A stretch of DNA of 15,966 nucleotides, from positions 1-15,966 of the forward strand of contig JBAXDX010000067.1 in NCBI GenBank assembly GCA_037140715.1, written 5' to 3'. Below are positions 1 to 7,558 of the stretch, in pieces. The stretch comes from JAUZPB01 sp037140715 (lineage in GTDB: Bacteria > Bacteroidota > Ignavibacteria > Ignavibacteriales > SURF-24). The notes under the pieces were generated by a model. That model saw only the letters and a program-made list of their open reading frames with translations, was not told where the DNA came from and did no database searches. The position numbers and the translations under genes are program-made. The number at the start of each line of letters is the position of its first letter. Position 1 is the stretch's first letter.

Positions 1-92
1 CTAATATATTTAACTGCTATATTTTATCCTCTGCCCTAACTTATTGAGATGTTACCATATTACCTTTTAACCTTAAATTTAACTTACTCTTA

Positions 93-380
93 TCAGCCCC
101 TGATCTCAAATGAAGAAAGCTCCCCGGTAAACTCTCCCCACGCAATTGTACATCGCCTGACATCAGAATGCATCGGACCAATTTTAATTATTTTGAAAAG
201 TTCTTCAATGGCTGATTTAGCTCCCTCGCAAACGGTTAAGACTTCATTACCGGAATAGATGTTTTTAGTGTAACCTTTTAATCCAAGTTTTTGAGCGTTA
301 CGGAGGACGAAATACCTGAATCCCACGCCCTGAACAAGTCCCTGCGCGATAATTTCCGCTCTGACCGGTTTATCATTCAT
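93..380 (-). CDS. acyP: Acylphosphatase
   Basis: Small cytosolic enzyme that hydrolyses acyl phosphates (for example carbamoyl or acetyl phosphate) to a carboxylate and phosphate. The 95-residue length is normal for the family. The signature VQGVGFRYF lies at residues 16-24, with the catalytic, phosphate-binding Arg22, and GYTKN at residues 36-40 supplies the catalytic Asn40. The second family block (EVLTVCEG) follows, and the protein ends in a short beta strand (SSFEIRG). ATG start at 380, stop TGA at 95-93. No strong Shine-Dalgarno is seen; translation may be coupled to the preceding microORF, whose stop lies 5 nt upstream. It is the last gene of the era cluster. I see no terminator in positions 1-92. 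Confidence 0.93.
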   Translation of the reverse strand: MNDKPVRAEIIAQGLVQGVGFRYFVLRNAQKLGLKGYTKNIYSGNEVLTVCEGAKSAIEELFKIIKIGPMHSDVRRCTIAWGEFTGELSSFEIRG

Positions 381-385
381 AGTTA

Positions 386-487
386 TCAGCCGTTTTCAGC
401 AATGAATAAATTTTTCTGCCTGCAATATTCAGGAAACTCTGACGCGCTTTCGCTGTGATATTTAGAAAAAAGCTTTGCCGGTTTCAT
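386..487 (-). CDS. Possible 33-residue microORF filling the era-acyP gap
   Basis: An open frame of 33 codons (begins MKPAKLFSKYHSES, ends FIAENG) starts with ATG at 487, one nucleotide after the era stop codon (TAA, 491-489). It ends with TGA at 388-386, five nucleotides before the acylphosphatase ATG. A GAAGAG purine stretch, which could serve as a ribosome binding site, lies just upstream inside the end of era. I recognise no family. It is polar, with no membrane segment and one Cys. The exact fit between two real genes, with stop and start almost touching on both sides, is what argues for translation. It could equally be a chance frame or a relay that couples acyP translation to era. Codon evidence is too short to decide. 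Confidence 0.35.
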   Translation of the reverse strand: MKPAKLFSKYHSESASEFPEYCRQKNLFIAENG

Positions 488-488
488 A

Positions 489-1400
489 TTACTCTTCATT
501 GGAAGTATTATAGCCGAATGATTTAAGATATTTCGGATCCGAGCGCCATTTCTCCCTGACCTTAACTCTCAGTTCCAGGTAAACATCTCTTTGCAAAAAA
601 GCCTCGATTGATTCGCGGGAAGCCTGACCTAATTCCTTAATTGCCGCGCCATTCTTACCTATAATTATTGGCTTCTGCGATTCCCGTTCAACAATTATCG
701 CAGCATGAACAAAATCCTTTCGTCCTTCCCGCTCAAGAAATTCTTCTATAACCACTTCGGTGCTGTAAGGGATTTCTTCCTGATACTGCTCAAGGATTTT
801 CTCTCTGATAATTTCAGAAACAAAGAACCTCTCGGTTTCATTTGTCAGACGGTCATCGGGAAAATATTTCGGGTGCTCCGGCAGTAAATCAATTATATTA
901 AAAAGAACATTATCAATATTAAAATTAAGGAGAGCCGATACAGGGAATACTTTATCAAAAAGTTTTGTCTCCTCTAATTTTGCCATCAGCCTGGTAACGT
1001 TCGCTTCAGAAGAAATATCAACTTTATTTAAAAGCATAATTTTCTTCATCTTCAGATTAGACAGAATTTTAATAACCACAGGATCTCCCAGCGTTCTCCC
1101 TGCTTCGGGATCATTATTGATATCGACAATAAATAAAAGAATATCAGCGTCATTAACCGAATTTAAGATAAAATCGAGCATTCGTTCCTGAAGCAGATAC
1201 TCCGGTTTAAGTATGCCGGGCGTATCAAGAAAAATTATCTGATAATCTTCTTTAGATAAAATGCCCATAACAGGCTTTCTTGTTGTCTGTGGTTTATTTG
1301 TAATGATAGAAAGCCTCTCGCCCAGAAGTGCGTTAAGCATTGTTGATTTGCCTACATTCGGCTTCCCGATAATTGTTACATAACCTGATTTAATTGCCAT
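489..1400 (-). CDS. era: GTPase Era (16S rRNA-binding ribosome assembly factor)
   Basis: Era binds the 3' end of 16S rRNA through its KH domain and checks maturation of the 30S subunit. G1 is GKPNVGKST, followed by the switch region with TTRKP, G3 DTPG, G4 NKVD and a G5-like SAL. The C-terminal KH domain carries IIGKNGAAIKELG, followed by the typical VYLELRVKVREKWR ending. With the ATG at 1400 the protein is 303 residues, the usual Era length, and begins MAIKSGYVTIIG as in homologues. An in-frame TTG at 1433 would add 11 residues (to 314) that the family lacks, so I prefer 1400; neither start has a strong Shine-Dalgarno. It is the first gene of the minus-strand cluster with the microORF and acylphosphatase. 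Confidence 0.95.
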   Translation of the reverse strand: MAIKSGYVTIIGKPNVGKSTMLNALLGERLSIITNKPQTTRKPVMGILSKEDYQIIFLDTPGILKPEYLLQERMLDFILNSVNDADILLFIVDINNDPEAGRTLGDPVVIKILSNLKMKKIMLLNKVDISSEANVTRLMAKLEETKLFDKVFPVSALLNFNIDNVLFNIIDLLPEHPKYFPDDRLTNETERFFVSEIIREKILEQYQEEIPYSTEVVIEEFLEREGRKDFVHAAIIVERESQKPIIIGKNGAAIKELGQASRESIEAFLQRDVYLELRVKVREKWRSDPKYLKSFGYNTSNEE

Positions 1401-1484
1401 ATATTCGCTCGCATCTATTATTAAGTTTTCCAAATCTGCAAATTAAAGATAGGCAAAGCCCCCCATAAAGGCAAAGAAAAGAGC

Positions 1485-1559
1485 GGGTATAGACAAATTT
1501 CCATCATAATCATTTTCCTCGAAACGAGTATGATTAAGAAAATTACAGCTCATATACCC
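1485..1559 (-). repeat. Dispersed structured repeat, copy 1
   Basis: A nested imperfect inverted repeat: GGGTATA (1485-1491) pairs with TATACCC (1553-1559), AATTT (1496-1500) with AAATT (1540-1544), AATCAT (1508-1513) with ATGATT (1530-1535), and CTCG (1518-1521) with CGAG (1525-1528) around an AAA loop. The reverse complement matches 5682-5753 along most of its length, and a partial copy lies at 5055-5084. It is therefore a dispersed element and not a local terminator. Its function is unknown; it could be a small non-autonomous element or an RNA hairpin. Confidence 0.7.
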
Positions 1560-1848
1560 CTGATTCTTTGTCGGAATTAACAATTAAAATTAAAATTTGG
1601 CACATACCCATCCCAAAGTTTGCATTATTAAATCAAATTTATATTTTAATTATAACAGGACTTGTTCTAAAGCTGTCCATAAAATTTCTTTATTAAGCAC
1701 GCCGGGGATTTCGGAAAGATAACTATCCTGGATATTCGGCTGACGCAAATGGTCATGCGACAAATTATTTTCTTTCATGCGAAGATTACACGCGAATACT
1801 TCAGGGTAATCAGATTTAAAGTTTTCACTACACAATAAACAATATTTC

Positions 1849-1853
1849 AGGAG
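1849..1853 (+). promoter_or_regulatory. Shine-Dalgarno AGGAG for the T9SS substrate gene
   Basis: AGGAG lies 5 nt before the ATG at 1859. It is the clearest ribosome binding site in the window and fixes that start. Confidence 0.75.
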
Positions 1854-1858
1854 ACCTT

Positions 1859-4399
1859 ATGAAAAAGTTACTATTAATAATAACGCTTTGTCTGGCAATT
1901 AATATATCATTCGCACGGACAGAGGTATCAGACTATCAGTCAAAACAGAGCGGGAACTGGACAAATGCAAGCACATGGCAATATTTTGACGGAACGAACT
2001 GGGTCGATGCCGTATCCCCGCCAACTCTCGCGTCAAATAATATTACCATCAGAAACCTTCATACTATCAGTCTGTCAGGAAAGGTTTCAGCCGATCAGAT
2101 CATAGTTGAACAAGGAGGAACCATCGTTATAAATAGTTCCGACTCGTTAATTATAGAAAATGGCACCGGAACCGATGCAGATATTTCCGGCTCAGTTATT
2201 AACGGCGGAACTATTATCCAGCAGACAGGCTCAGCTATGATATTTAACGATGGCGGAAAATATCAGCATAACAGAAACGGCGGAACTGTCCCGACAGCCG
2301 TATGGAATAATAATTCCCTTTGCCGGATTACCGGCATTACAACAACTTTTACTTATACAAGCCTTAACCAAATATTTGGCAGTTTTAACTGGAACTGCCC
2401 GAATCAGTCGGCAATAATTAACTTATCCGGCAGCCTCAAAAAAGTTAACGGCGATTTCTCAATTGATTCAAGCGGAACTGCCGCTCTCCAGCTTTCTTCT
2501 TATGGTTATGATACATTGCGCATATCAGGGAACATCTTTATTCGTGGAGGAAAATTAGACCTTGGAACCAGTACTGCAAGAAGTACTCTTCTCCTGAATG
2601 GGAATTTTTCAGTAACCGGCGGCACGGTTGATAACCCGACAACAACTTCTTCATATCTGGCTAAAGTAGTTTTCAATAATAGCGGCCCACAAAATTATTA
2701 CTGGTCCGGCGGGAATATTATTCTGACAAAAACAGGCTGGCTGGTCGCAAGTGGCTCAACTCTTAATCTGTCAAGCGACTTCCGGGTAGGACGATCTTCT
2801 TCATCAATCAAAAATTCACTTATGGTTTTTGGCACACTGGATTGCGGAGACTATACTGTCCGCGGCGATGGTGATTTTACCGTCAGTACCGATGGAACTT
2901 TAGTAATTCGCAACCAGGACGGAATATGGAAAGGCTTAACAGCTAAAGGCTGCGTTCAGGTTACCGGCACACGAAATTTCTATACAACCGCAAATTTTGT
3001 TTATTGCGGAAACGCAGACCAGAATACCGGAGACGGATTAATGACCGTTGGAAATGTTGCATACGTTAACGACATAACAATTGATAACCAGTCCGGCGGC
3101 GCGCTTATCCCTTATTATAGTTTACAGGTTATGCGAAATTTTATTCTGAAAAAGGGTTATCTTAATTTAAATGGAAAAACTTTTGGCTATACGGCTACAG
3201 GAAAACTCATTTATAACAGTACTGCACCGCTGACAACCACAGACACGGAGTTCCCTTCGACAGGCGGTCCGTTCGACCTGATTATTAATAATCCGGGAGT
3301 TACTCTGCATACAGACAGAACTATTAACGGAACGGTGTCGCTGTTAAGTGGCGGACTTAACCTGAACGGGAATATTCTTACTTTAGGTTCAGCCGGAACA
3401 TTAAGCGAGACATTAGGCAATGTGGTTTACGGCACTGGTCAGATTACAACTACCCGAAGTCTGCTGATTCCGCAGGCTAATAATGTCGGCGGACTTGGAG
3501 TTATAATTACCTCCAGCGCGAACCTCGGCAATACCGTTGTTTCACGCGGACACCAGGCTTACAATGCCAATGGAATTGCCGGCATTAACCGCTATTACAT
3601 TATCTCTCCGACAACAAATACCGGACTTAATGCGACTATTTCTTTTAACTATGACCACTCTGAATTAAACGGCGTAGATGAAAACAACCTCTCCCTTTTC
3701 CTGTCGACTAATTCTGGAACACAATGGACAAACACAGCCGGGGTTCTGGATAAAACGACAAATAAGCTGACATTAAGCGGCGTTAACAGTTTTTACCAGT
3801 GGACTATTGGCGATGTTAACTCTCCCCTGCCGGTCGGGCTTGACAAGTTCCGGTATGAAATAAATGACAGGCATGTTTTACTTAAATGGAATACCGTTAC
3901 CGAGATAAACAATTATGGATTTGAAATAGAACGAAAAGCAACCGCAACGCCTGAAGCCGGTTTTGAAAAGACAGGTTTTGTAACCGGCTCTGGCAACAGC
4001 AATATCAGAAAGGAATATTCTTTCCGCGATAAAAATATACCGGCTTCGGGGAAATATGTTTACAGATTAAAACAAATTGACAATGGAGGATCTTATAAAT
4101 ATTTGCCTGAATTAGAAGTTGATATCACCAGCCCTGAAGAATTAACTCTAAACCAGAATTTCCCGAATCCATTTAATCCATATACAAATATCAGCTTTAC
4201 TCTGCCGGAGAAATGCCGCATCTCTCTTTCTGTATATAATATCATCGGTTCAAAAATACTTAACGTACTGAATGAAGAAAAGCAGGCAGGGTTTCATACC
4301 ATAACGATTGATGCGTCAAAACTTGCAAGCGGATTATATGTTTACCGCTTAACAACGGATAAATACTCCGTCGCAAGAAAAATGCAGATCGTAAAATGA
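1859..4399 (+). CDS. Secreted beta-rich surface protein with T9SS type A sorting domain
   Basis: An 846-residue exported protein. A Sec signal peptide occupies about residues 1-20 (MKKLLLIITLCLAINISFA). Next is a SGNWTNASTW...PPTLASNNITI block, the pattern that opens many Bacteroidota surface and adhesin-like proteins. About 550 residues rich in Gly, Thr, Ser and Asn follow, with periodic hydrophobic strands, likely a beta-helix or stacked beta folds. Around residue 657 the PVGLDKF...LLKWNTVTEINNYGFEIER segment matches the Fn3-like module that usually precedes the sorting signal. Residues from about 762 to 846 form the T9SS type A C-terminal domain: LNQNFPNPFNP, a middle VYNIIGSKI strand, and an ending with GLYVYRLTT and a basic KMQIVK. 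Expected to cross the outer membrane by T9SS and be anchored or released. The ligand is unknown. Monocistronic by spacing. Confidence 0.88.
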   Translation: MKKLLLIITLCLAINISFARTEVSDYQSKQSGNWTNASTWQYFDGTNWVDAVSPPTLASNNITIRNLHTISLSGKVSADQIIVEQGGTIVINSSDSLIIENGTGTDADISGSVINGGTIIQQTGSAMIFNDGGKYQHNRNGGTVPTAVWNNNSLCRITGITTTFTYTSLNQIFGSFNWNCPNQSAIINLSGSLKKVNGDFSIDSSGTAALQLSSYGYDTLRISGNIFIRGGKLDLGTSTARSTLLLNGNFSVTGGTVDNPTTTSSYLAKVVFNNSGPQNYYWSGGNIILTKTGWLVASGSTLNLSSDFRVGRSSSSIKNSLMVFGTLDCGDYTVRGDGDFTVSTDGTLVIRNQDGIWKGLTAKGCVQVTGTRNFYTTANFVYCGNADQNTGDGLMTVGNVAYVNDITIDNQSGGALIPYYSLQVMRNFILKKGYLNLNGKTFGYTATGKLIYNSTAPLTTTDTEFPSTGGPFDLIINNPGVTLHTDRTINGTVSLLSGGLNLNGNILTLGSAGTLSETLGNVVYGTGQITTTRSLLIPQANNVGGLGVIITSSANLGNTVVSRGHQAYNANGIAGINRYYIISPTTNTGLNATISFNYDHSELNGVDENNLSLFLSTNSGTQWTNTAGVLDKTTNKLTLSGVNSFYQWTIGDVNSPLPVGLDKFRYEINDRHVLLKWNTVTEINNYGFEIERKATATPEAGFEKTGFVTGSGNSNIRKEYSFRDKNIPASGKYVYRLKQIDNGGSYKYLPELEVDITSPEELTLNQNFPNPFNPYTNISFTLPEKCRISLSVYNIIGSKILNVLNEEKQAGFHTITIDASKLASGLYVYRLTTDKYSVARKMQIVK

Positions 4400-4424
4400 A
4401 GAACATCTAAAATATAATATGTGG

Positions 4425-4460
4425 CTGCCACGGATTAAACGCTGTTAAAACCCGTGGCAG
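4425..4460 (+). terminator. Hairpin after the T9SS substrate gene (REP-like remnant or terminator)
   Basis: CTGCCACGG (4425-4433) and CCGTGGCAG (4452-4460) form a perfect 9-bp stem with an 18-nt loop, starting 26 nt after the stop codon. No U-run follows. The right arm with its flank (TTAAAACCCGTGGCA) is identical to part of the palindrome at 10462-10481. This may therefore be a decayed repeat that also serves as a transcript end. Confidence 0.5.
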
Positions 4461-4467
4461 TCATTCA

Positions 4468-4560
4468 TCTGAACTGTGATTCATTTGATTACGATGATTT
4501 TTATGATAACGCAGGTCATTAACTGCTTTGCCCTGAACAGGTAAAGGCAGAGAAAACCCC
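4468..4560 (+). repeat. Long-distance inverted repeat, left arm
   Basis: From TCTGAACTGTGATTC through ATTTTTATGATAACGCAG and TTAACTGCTTTGCC to GAAAACCCC, this stretch matches the reverse complement of 10110-10214. There are only scattered substitutions and one roughly 12-nt insertion in the right copy after AACAGGTAAA. It lies between genes on both occasions. The copies flank the dynamin-like and LPP20-like genes in opposite orientation, so recombination between them would invert that segment. Confidence 0.75.
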
Positions 4561-4810
4561 GGACACCTCACGAGGGTCAAAGTTCCCTGATTTTATAATA
4601 ATTTCATCTTTTTAGATTAAAAATACGTATCTGATAAAATTTCCGGTTAAGAATAAACCAGGCAGGGGCGCAATATGGTGTTAACCTGATAGTATTGGGA
4701 GAGTGTAAATATTTTTGTGTAAATGAAAAAAATCAAAGGTCAGAGATATTTAGGAATCCTGTCCTCAGAAATAACAGAAAACTGAGAAATAACACAGGGA
4801 CTCTTTTAGT

Positions 4811-4846
4811 GTCGGCATTGTGTCATGATTAGCCGGCATCGTGTCA
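4811..4846 (+). repeat. Short two-unit direct repeat (21-bp period)
   Basis: GTCGGCATTGTGTCA at 4811 and GCCGGCATCGTGTCA at 4832 differ at two positions. The 21-bp spacing is close to the 20-bp period of the minisatellite at 9778-10058. Confidence 0.5.
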
Positions 4847-5054
4847 GGGAAGTACGGTAAATTTGCATTATTATCCTTAGAATTAATAATTTCCAGGCAG
4901 GATAAGTCGTTTTTAGCGTAAGTTCTATCTTTTTATTCCGACAACGGTTCTTAAAGCAATGAATTTATTTCAGTCTGCTTCAAAAGATGAGAAAGATTTT
5001 CACAATATCTCTTAAAATTTCTTTTGAACGGGTCATTTTTAAAGGACAGACTCT

Positions 5055-5084
5055 GGTGTACAATAAATTTCCATCTTAAATCGC
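5055..5084 (-). repeat. Dispersed structured repeat, partial copy 3
   Basis: The reverse complement (GCGATTTAAGATGGAAATTT, then ATTGTACACC) aligns with the right half of the copy at 5682-5753 (GCGATTATGATTTAGATGGG, then AATTTATCGTGTACCC). Only this half is recognisable. Confidence 0.55.
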
Positions 5085-5105
5085 TCATGTTACATAAAAT
5101 TCATC

Positions 5106-5167
5106 CTGACTATGATTGATATGATAACGCAAATCAGCATGAAATAACTCACAGTTCTGACAATTTT
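5106..5167. repeat. CTGACTATGATT / CAGTTCTGACA family intergenic repeat
   Basis: The words CTGACTATGATTGATATGAT, AACGCAAATCAGCATGAAAT and CAGTTCTGACAATTTTGCC recur in related form at 10610-10690 (AACGTAAATCAATATGAAAT, TAGTTCTGACATTTTTGCG) and at the right end of 10110-10214. This is a non-coding repeat family of unknown function. Confidence 0.5.
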
Positions 5168-5256
5168 GCCCTGATATGTAAAACCCGTTAACCCGTTAAA
5201 TCCGTGATTCAGACACGTACTTCACAAATCGTTGCATTCCAGCATAATAATTCTCT

Positions 5257-5385
5257 GAATTTTGAAAAAAAATAGTCAAAAATACTATTGCCTGCCAAAT
5301 GTTCTGCGTACCTGTTCGCATGTATCTGCGTATATGCCCGCATGGTTTTTATAAAAATGAATACTATATGCCTGACTGGTACTTC
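5257..5385 (+). repeat. Diverged direct repeat, copy A
   Basis: Aligns with 5511-5639 at a constant offset of 254 bp over the poly-A block, the ATAGTC/CAGTC word, GCTATTG or ACTATTG and CTGTTCGCAT. Similarity fades after about 130 bp. No shared reading frame survives in both copies, so it does not look like a duplicated gene. Confidence 0.55.
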
Positions 5386-5510
5386 GACAACAGAAAAAGA
5401 GCGAAAAACGAACAAAATCAAAACTTTTACAGCAAACCTGGATTAAATCAATAACCGTGAAGAGAAGAAATCTGATAGAATAATCCCTGTTTGTGAGTGA
5501 TAACTTTCTA

Positions 5511-5639
5511 AATTTTTGAAAAAAAACAGTCAGAAATGCTATTGTCTGTTAAATGTCCTACGTATCTGTTCGCATAGACCTACGTACTTGTACCGATGTT
5601 TTTTAAAGAATAGATGTATATATTACCGGGTAGTTTTCA
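5511..5639 (+). repeat. Diverged direct repeat, copy B
   Basis: Partner of 5257-5385. Shares GAAAAAAAACAGTC, CGTATCTGTTCGCAT and the TTTTTTAAAGAAT block with small changes. Confidence 0.55.
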
Positions 5640-5681
5640 GGGAACCCGCTATTGTATGCCTTACTTAGGTTCGGCAGAGAA

Positions 5682-5753
5682 CAGCTTTTAATCTTAATCA
5701 TACTCATTTCCAGTAAAGCGATTATGATTTAGATGGGAATTTATCGTGTACCC
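5682..5753 (+). repeat. Dispersed structured repeat, copy 2
   Basis: Matches the reverse complement of 1485-1559: CTTAATCATACTCATTTC, then GATTATGATT, GATGGGAATTTAT and GTACCC. The AATCAT/ATGATT arms of the hairpin are kept although the loop between them has changed. It ends 65 bp before the dynamin-like gene and may form part of its 5' region. Confidence 0.65.
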
Positions 5754-5818
5754 TTGTTAACTTTAATCTGTCATCAGCTGTAGCTAATTATATATCTTTC
5801 ACAAATCGGACAATAATC

Positions 5819-7558
5819 ATGATAACTATTAGTATGATTGAAGAATATAAACATAAACTCGCAAAACTTGAGAAGATTTGTAGCGAAGCCAGTCTCATTA
5901 TTCCGGGCATTGGCACTTTCAAACGCCTTTTGAATAAAAATACATTTGACGTTGCTGTTGCCGGTGAATTTCCATACTGCAAATCAACCATCATAAACGC
6001 TCTGCTGGGAATGGATATTCTTCCGGCAAATCTTACCGCGGCTACTGCGGGTATCACTTATATTTCTTTTGCAGAAACGCCTGAAATAGTTCTGACCTAT
6101 TCAGATTCTTCAAAAAAGAAATTTGAATATAATACTGGTTTCCTGGAAAAACCCGTTGCATCAGAGCCGGCAGGAACAGCACACGTTAAATTTATAGAGA
6201 TATACATCCCCTCTGATATCCTGAAAGGCGGAATAAGAATAATCGACATTCCGGGAACTACCGATACCGAAGAGTCGCACGTTCAACTGCCCGAAACCAA
6301 TACGGTTGCTTGTGGCACAATGTACCCGGGTACAGCTCATAACCCAAATATGCTCCGGGAAAATATCATAGCTGACGATATTAATAATTTATCTTTTACT
6401 CTGAATAAAGTTGATATAATCAATGATTCTGATTTAGTCGTCATTGTTGATGAATCGCATTTATTAATCAGAGAAAATATTGGCAGGGATTTAAGAATAT
6501 ATCCTTTATCCGCCGCTGATTATTTAAGGGAAATTATTTCTAATGATAACAATTCTGTCGTAAGAAATCAGTTTAAAGCATTTAAGGATGACTTGCTGAA
6601 TTTTATTCTGCTGGGTTCAAAAAAAAATATCCATACTTCAGTTCATTATAACTATCATTTAAGGAAAATTAAGGCGCAGGCTAAAGAACTTGTCTCTGTA
6701 GAAATATCCGGGTTGTCTTTGCCTGAGGAGATGACTGCCGAAAAGAAAAATGAACTGAATAATTGTCTGGCAGGCTATGAATCCGAAGCAAAAAAATTAT
6801 CTGAAGATATTACTCTTGAGTTTAATAAGCTGATAAATAAACTTGACCAGTCACTATGCGGCCTTATAACTGAGATTTACCAGCATATAGAGCTGAACTT
6901 TGAACAACTGGGAATGGAGATGAATTATTTAATAACGAGTCTTGAAGCTTTTATTAAAAACCGGCTTGAAACATGGAAAGACTGCAATCAGCCTTTGATA
7001 AATGAACATCTGGAATCAATTTGTAAAGAAATTCATCTTCGTTTAGGCAAAGCACTTCAAACGGTAAATGCTGATATCAACCACTATCAGAAAATAAGGT
7101 TTAAGGGCACAAATATAACAGGACTAAAAAATATTTCGAAAGAAGTATCAGACCATCACGAGGAAAAAACCAGTATGCTGTTAAGCGTAGCTTCTGTACA
7201 TTCGTATGCTGCAATGGCGGCGACAGGTATCACATTAGCCCCTGCCGCAATGCTCATAATGCCACCGGATATGTATCATATACAAAAAAGGAAAATAAAA
7301 GGAAGAGAAACAATTAAGAAAAGCATACTTGCCGGACTTGAAGATGCCAGTAAAGATTTCAGGAATGAAGTTCTAAATGGTCTTAATAACTCAATGCAGC
7401 TGATTATAAATGAAATTAAAAATATAGAAATGAACCGGTTGTCCGGTATAAAATCACAGATAGAAAATGCAGAGACAGAACATAATAATATACGTTCGGA
7501 AATAGAGCAGAAAATCATATTCTATAATAATTTATATTCGCAGATTGATCATCTGTAA
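5819..7558 (+). CDS. Dynamin-like protein with a degenerate GTP-binding site
   Basis: A 579-residue protein with the layout of bacterial dynamin-like proteins, which bind and remodel membranes. A helical lead (1-40) precedes the G domain. FDVAVAGEF...STIINALLG (43-64) is the dynamin P-loop region, but it reads GEFPYCKS, with Cys54 where GxxxxGKS needs Gly. Switch 1 is LPANLTAATAGIT (68-80), G3 is DIPG (143-146, usually DTPG), G4 is NKVD (196-199) and PLSA lies at 229-232. The segment between G3 and G4 is short and lacks the usual strand. The rest (about 290-579) is long alpha helices with a hydrophobic stretch at about 451-483, probably the membrane-inserting paddle, and a coiled-coil end. 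The frame is intact over full length. GTP binding is doubtful; it could be a pseudo-GTPase. No Shine-Dalgarno is visible; an alternative ATG lies at 5834. No partner dynamin gene is adjacent. Confidence 0.78.
   Translation: MITISMIEEYKHKLAKLEKICSEASLIIPGIGTFKRLLNKNTFDVAVAGEFPYCKSTIINALLGMDILPANLTAATAGITYISFAETPEIVLTYSDSSKKKFEYNTGFLEKPVASEPAGTAHVKFIEIYIPSDILKGGIRIIDIPGTTDTEESHVQLPETNTVACGTMYPGTAHNPNMLRENIIADDINNLSFTLNKVDIINDSDLVVIVDESHLLIRENIGRDLRIYPLSAADYLREIISNDNNSVVRNQFKAFKDDLLNFILLGSKKNIHTSVHYNYHLRKIKAQAKELVSVEISGLSLPEEMTAEKKNELNNCLAGYESEAKKLSEDITLEFNKLINKLDQSLCGLITEIYQHIELNFEQLGMEMNYLITSLEAFIKNRLETWKDCNQPLINEHLESICKEIHLRLGKALQTVNADINHYQKIRFKGTNITGLKNISKEVSDHHEEKTSMLLSVASVHSYAAMAATGITLAPAAMLIMPPDMYHIQKRKIKGRETIKKSILAGLEDASKDFRNEVLNGLNNSMQLIINEIKNIEMNRLSGIKSQIENAETEHNNIRSEIEQKIIFYNNLYSQIDHL

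Larger units (their letters stand above)
1401..1858. other. Divergent intergenic region between era and the T9SS substrate gene
   Basis: About 460 bp hold the 5' regions of two divergently transcribed genes. It contains two GGCAAAG words (1453-1459 and 1470-1476) and the nested inverted repeat at 1485-1559. A minus-strand frame at 1650-1835 (61 codons) shows no family features and is probably not a gene. Promoters for both directions must lie here or nearby, but I cannot place a convincing -10/-35 or a Bacteroidota-type -7/-33 pair. Confidence 0.5.
4400..5818. other. Gene-free, repeat-filled intergenic region
   Basis: About 1.4 kb without a credible gene on either strand. It holds the hairpin at 4425-4460, one arm of a long-distance inverted repeat (4468-4560), an imperfect hairpin around 4757-4798 (CTCAG/CTGAG inside TCCTGT/ACAGGGA), a two-unit 21-bp repeat (4811-4846), a partial copy of the dispersed structured element (5055-5084), a CAGTTCTGACA-type repeat (5106-5167), a diverged 130-bp direct repeat (5257-5385 and 5511-5639) and the second copy of the structured element (5682-5753). 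Short frames such as minus 5209-5421 do not persist between repeat copies. Confidence 0.65.

Noticed and set aside
1650..1835. 61-codon minus-strand gene upstream of the T9SS substrate
   Set aside because: No family features, no convincing ribosome binding site, and it lies in the promoter region of the divergent gene.
5209..5421. 70-codon minus-strand gene in the repeat region
   Set aside because: It overlaps copy A of the 130-bp direct repeat, and the same frame is broken by stops in copy B.
4400..5818. Remnant of a transposase or other decayed gene
   Set aside because: No recognisable protein motif in any frame; the sequence is explained by non-coding repeats and hairpins.
5819..7558. 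Dynamin-like gene as a plain pseudogene
   Set aside because: The frame is intact over 579 codons with NKVD, membrane paddle and coiled-coil end kept; only catalytic motifs look altered.
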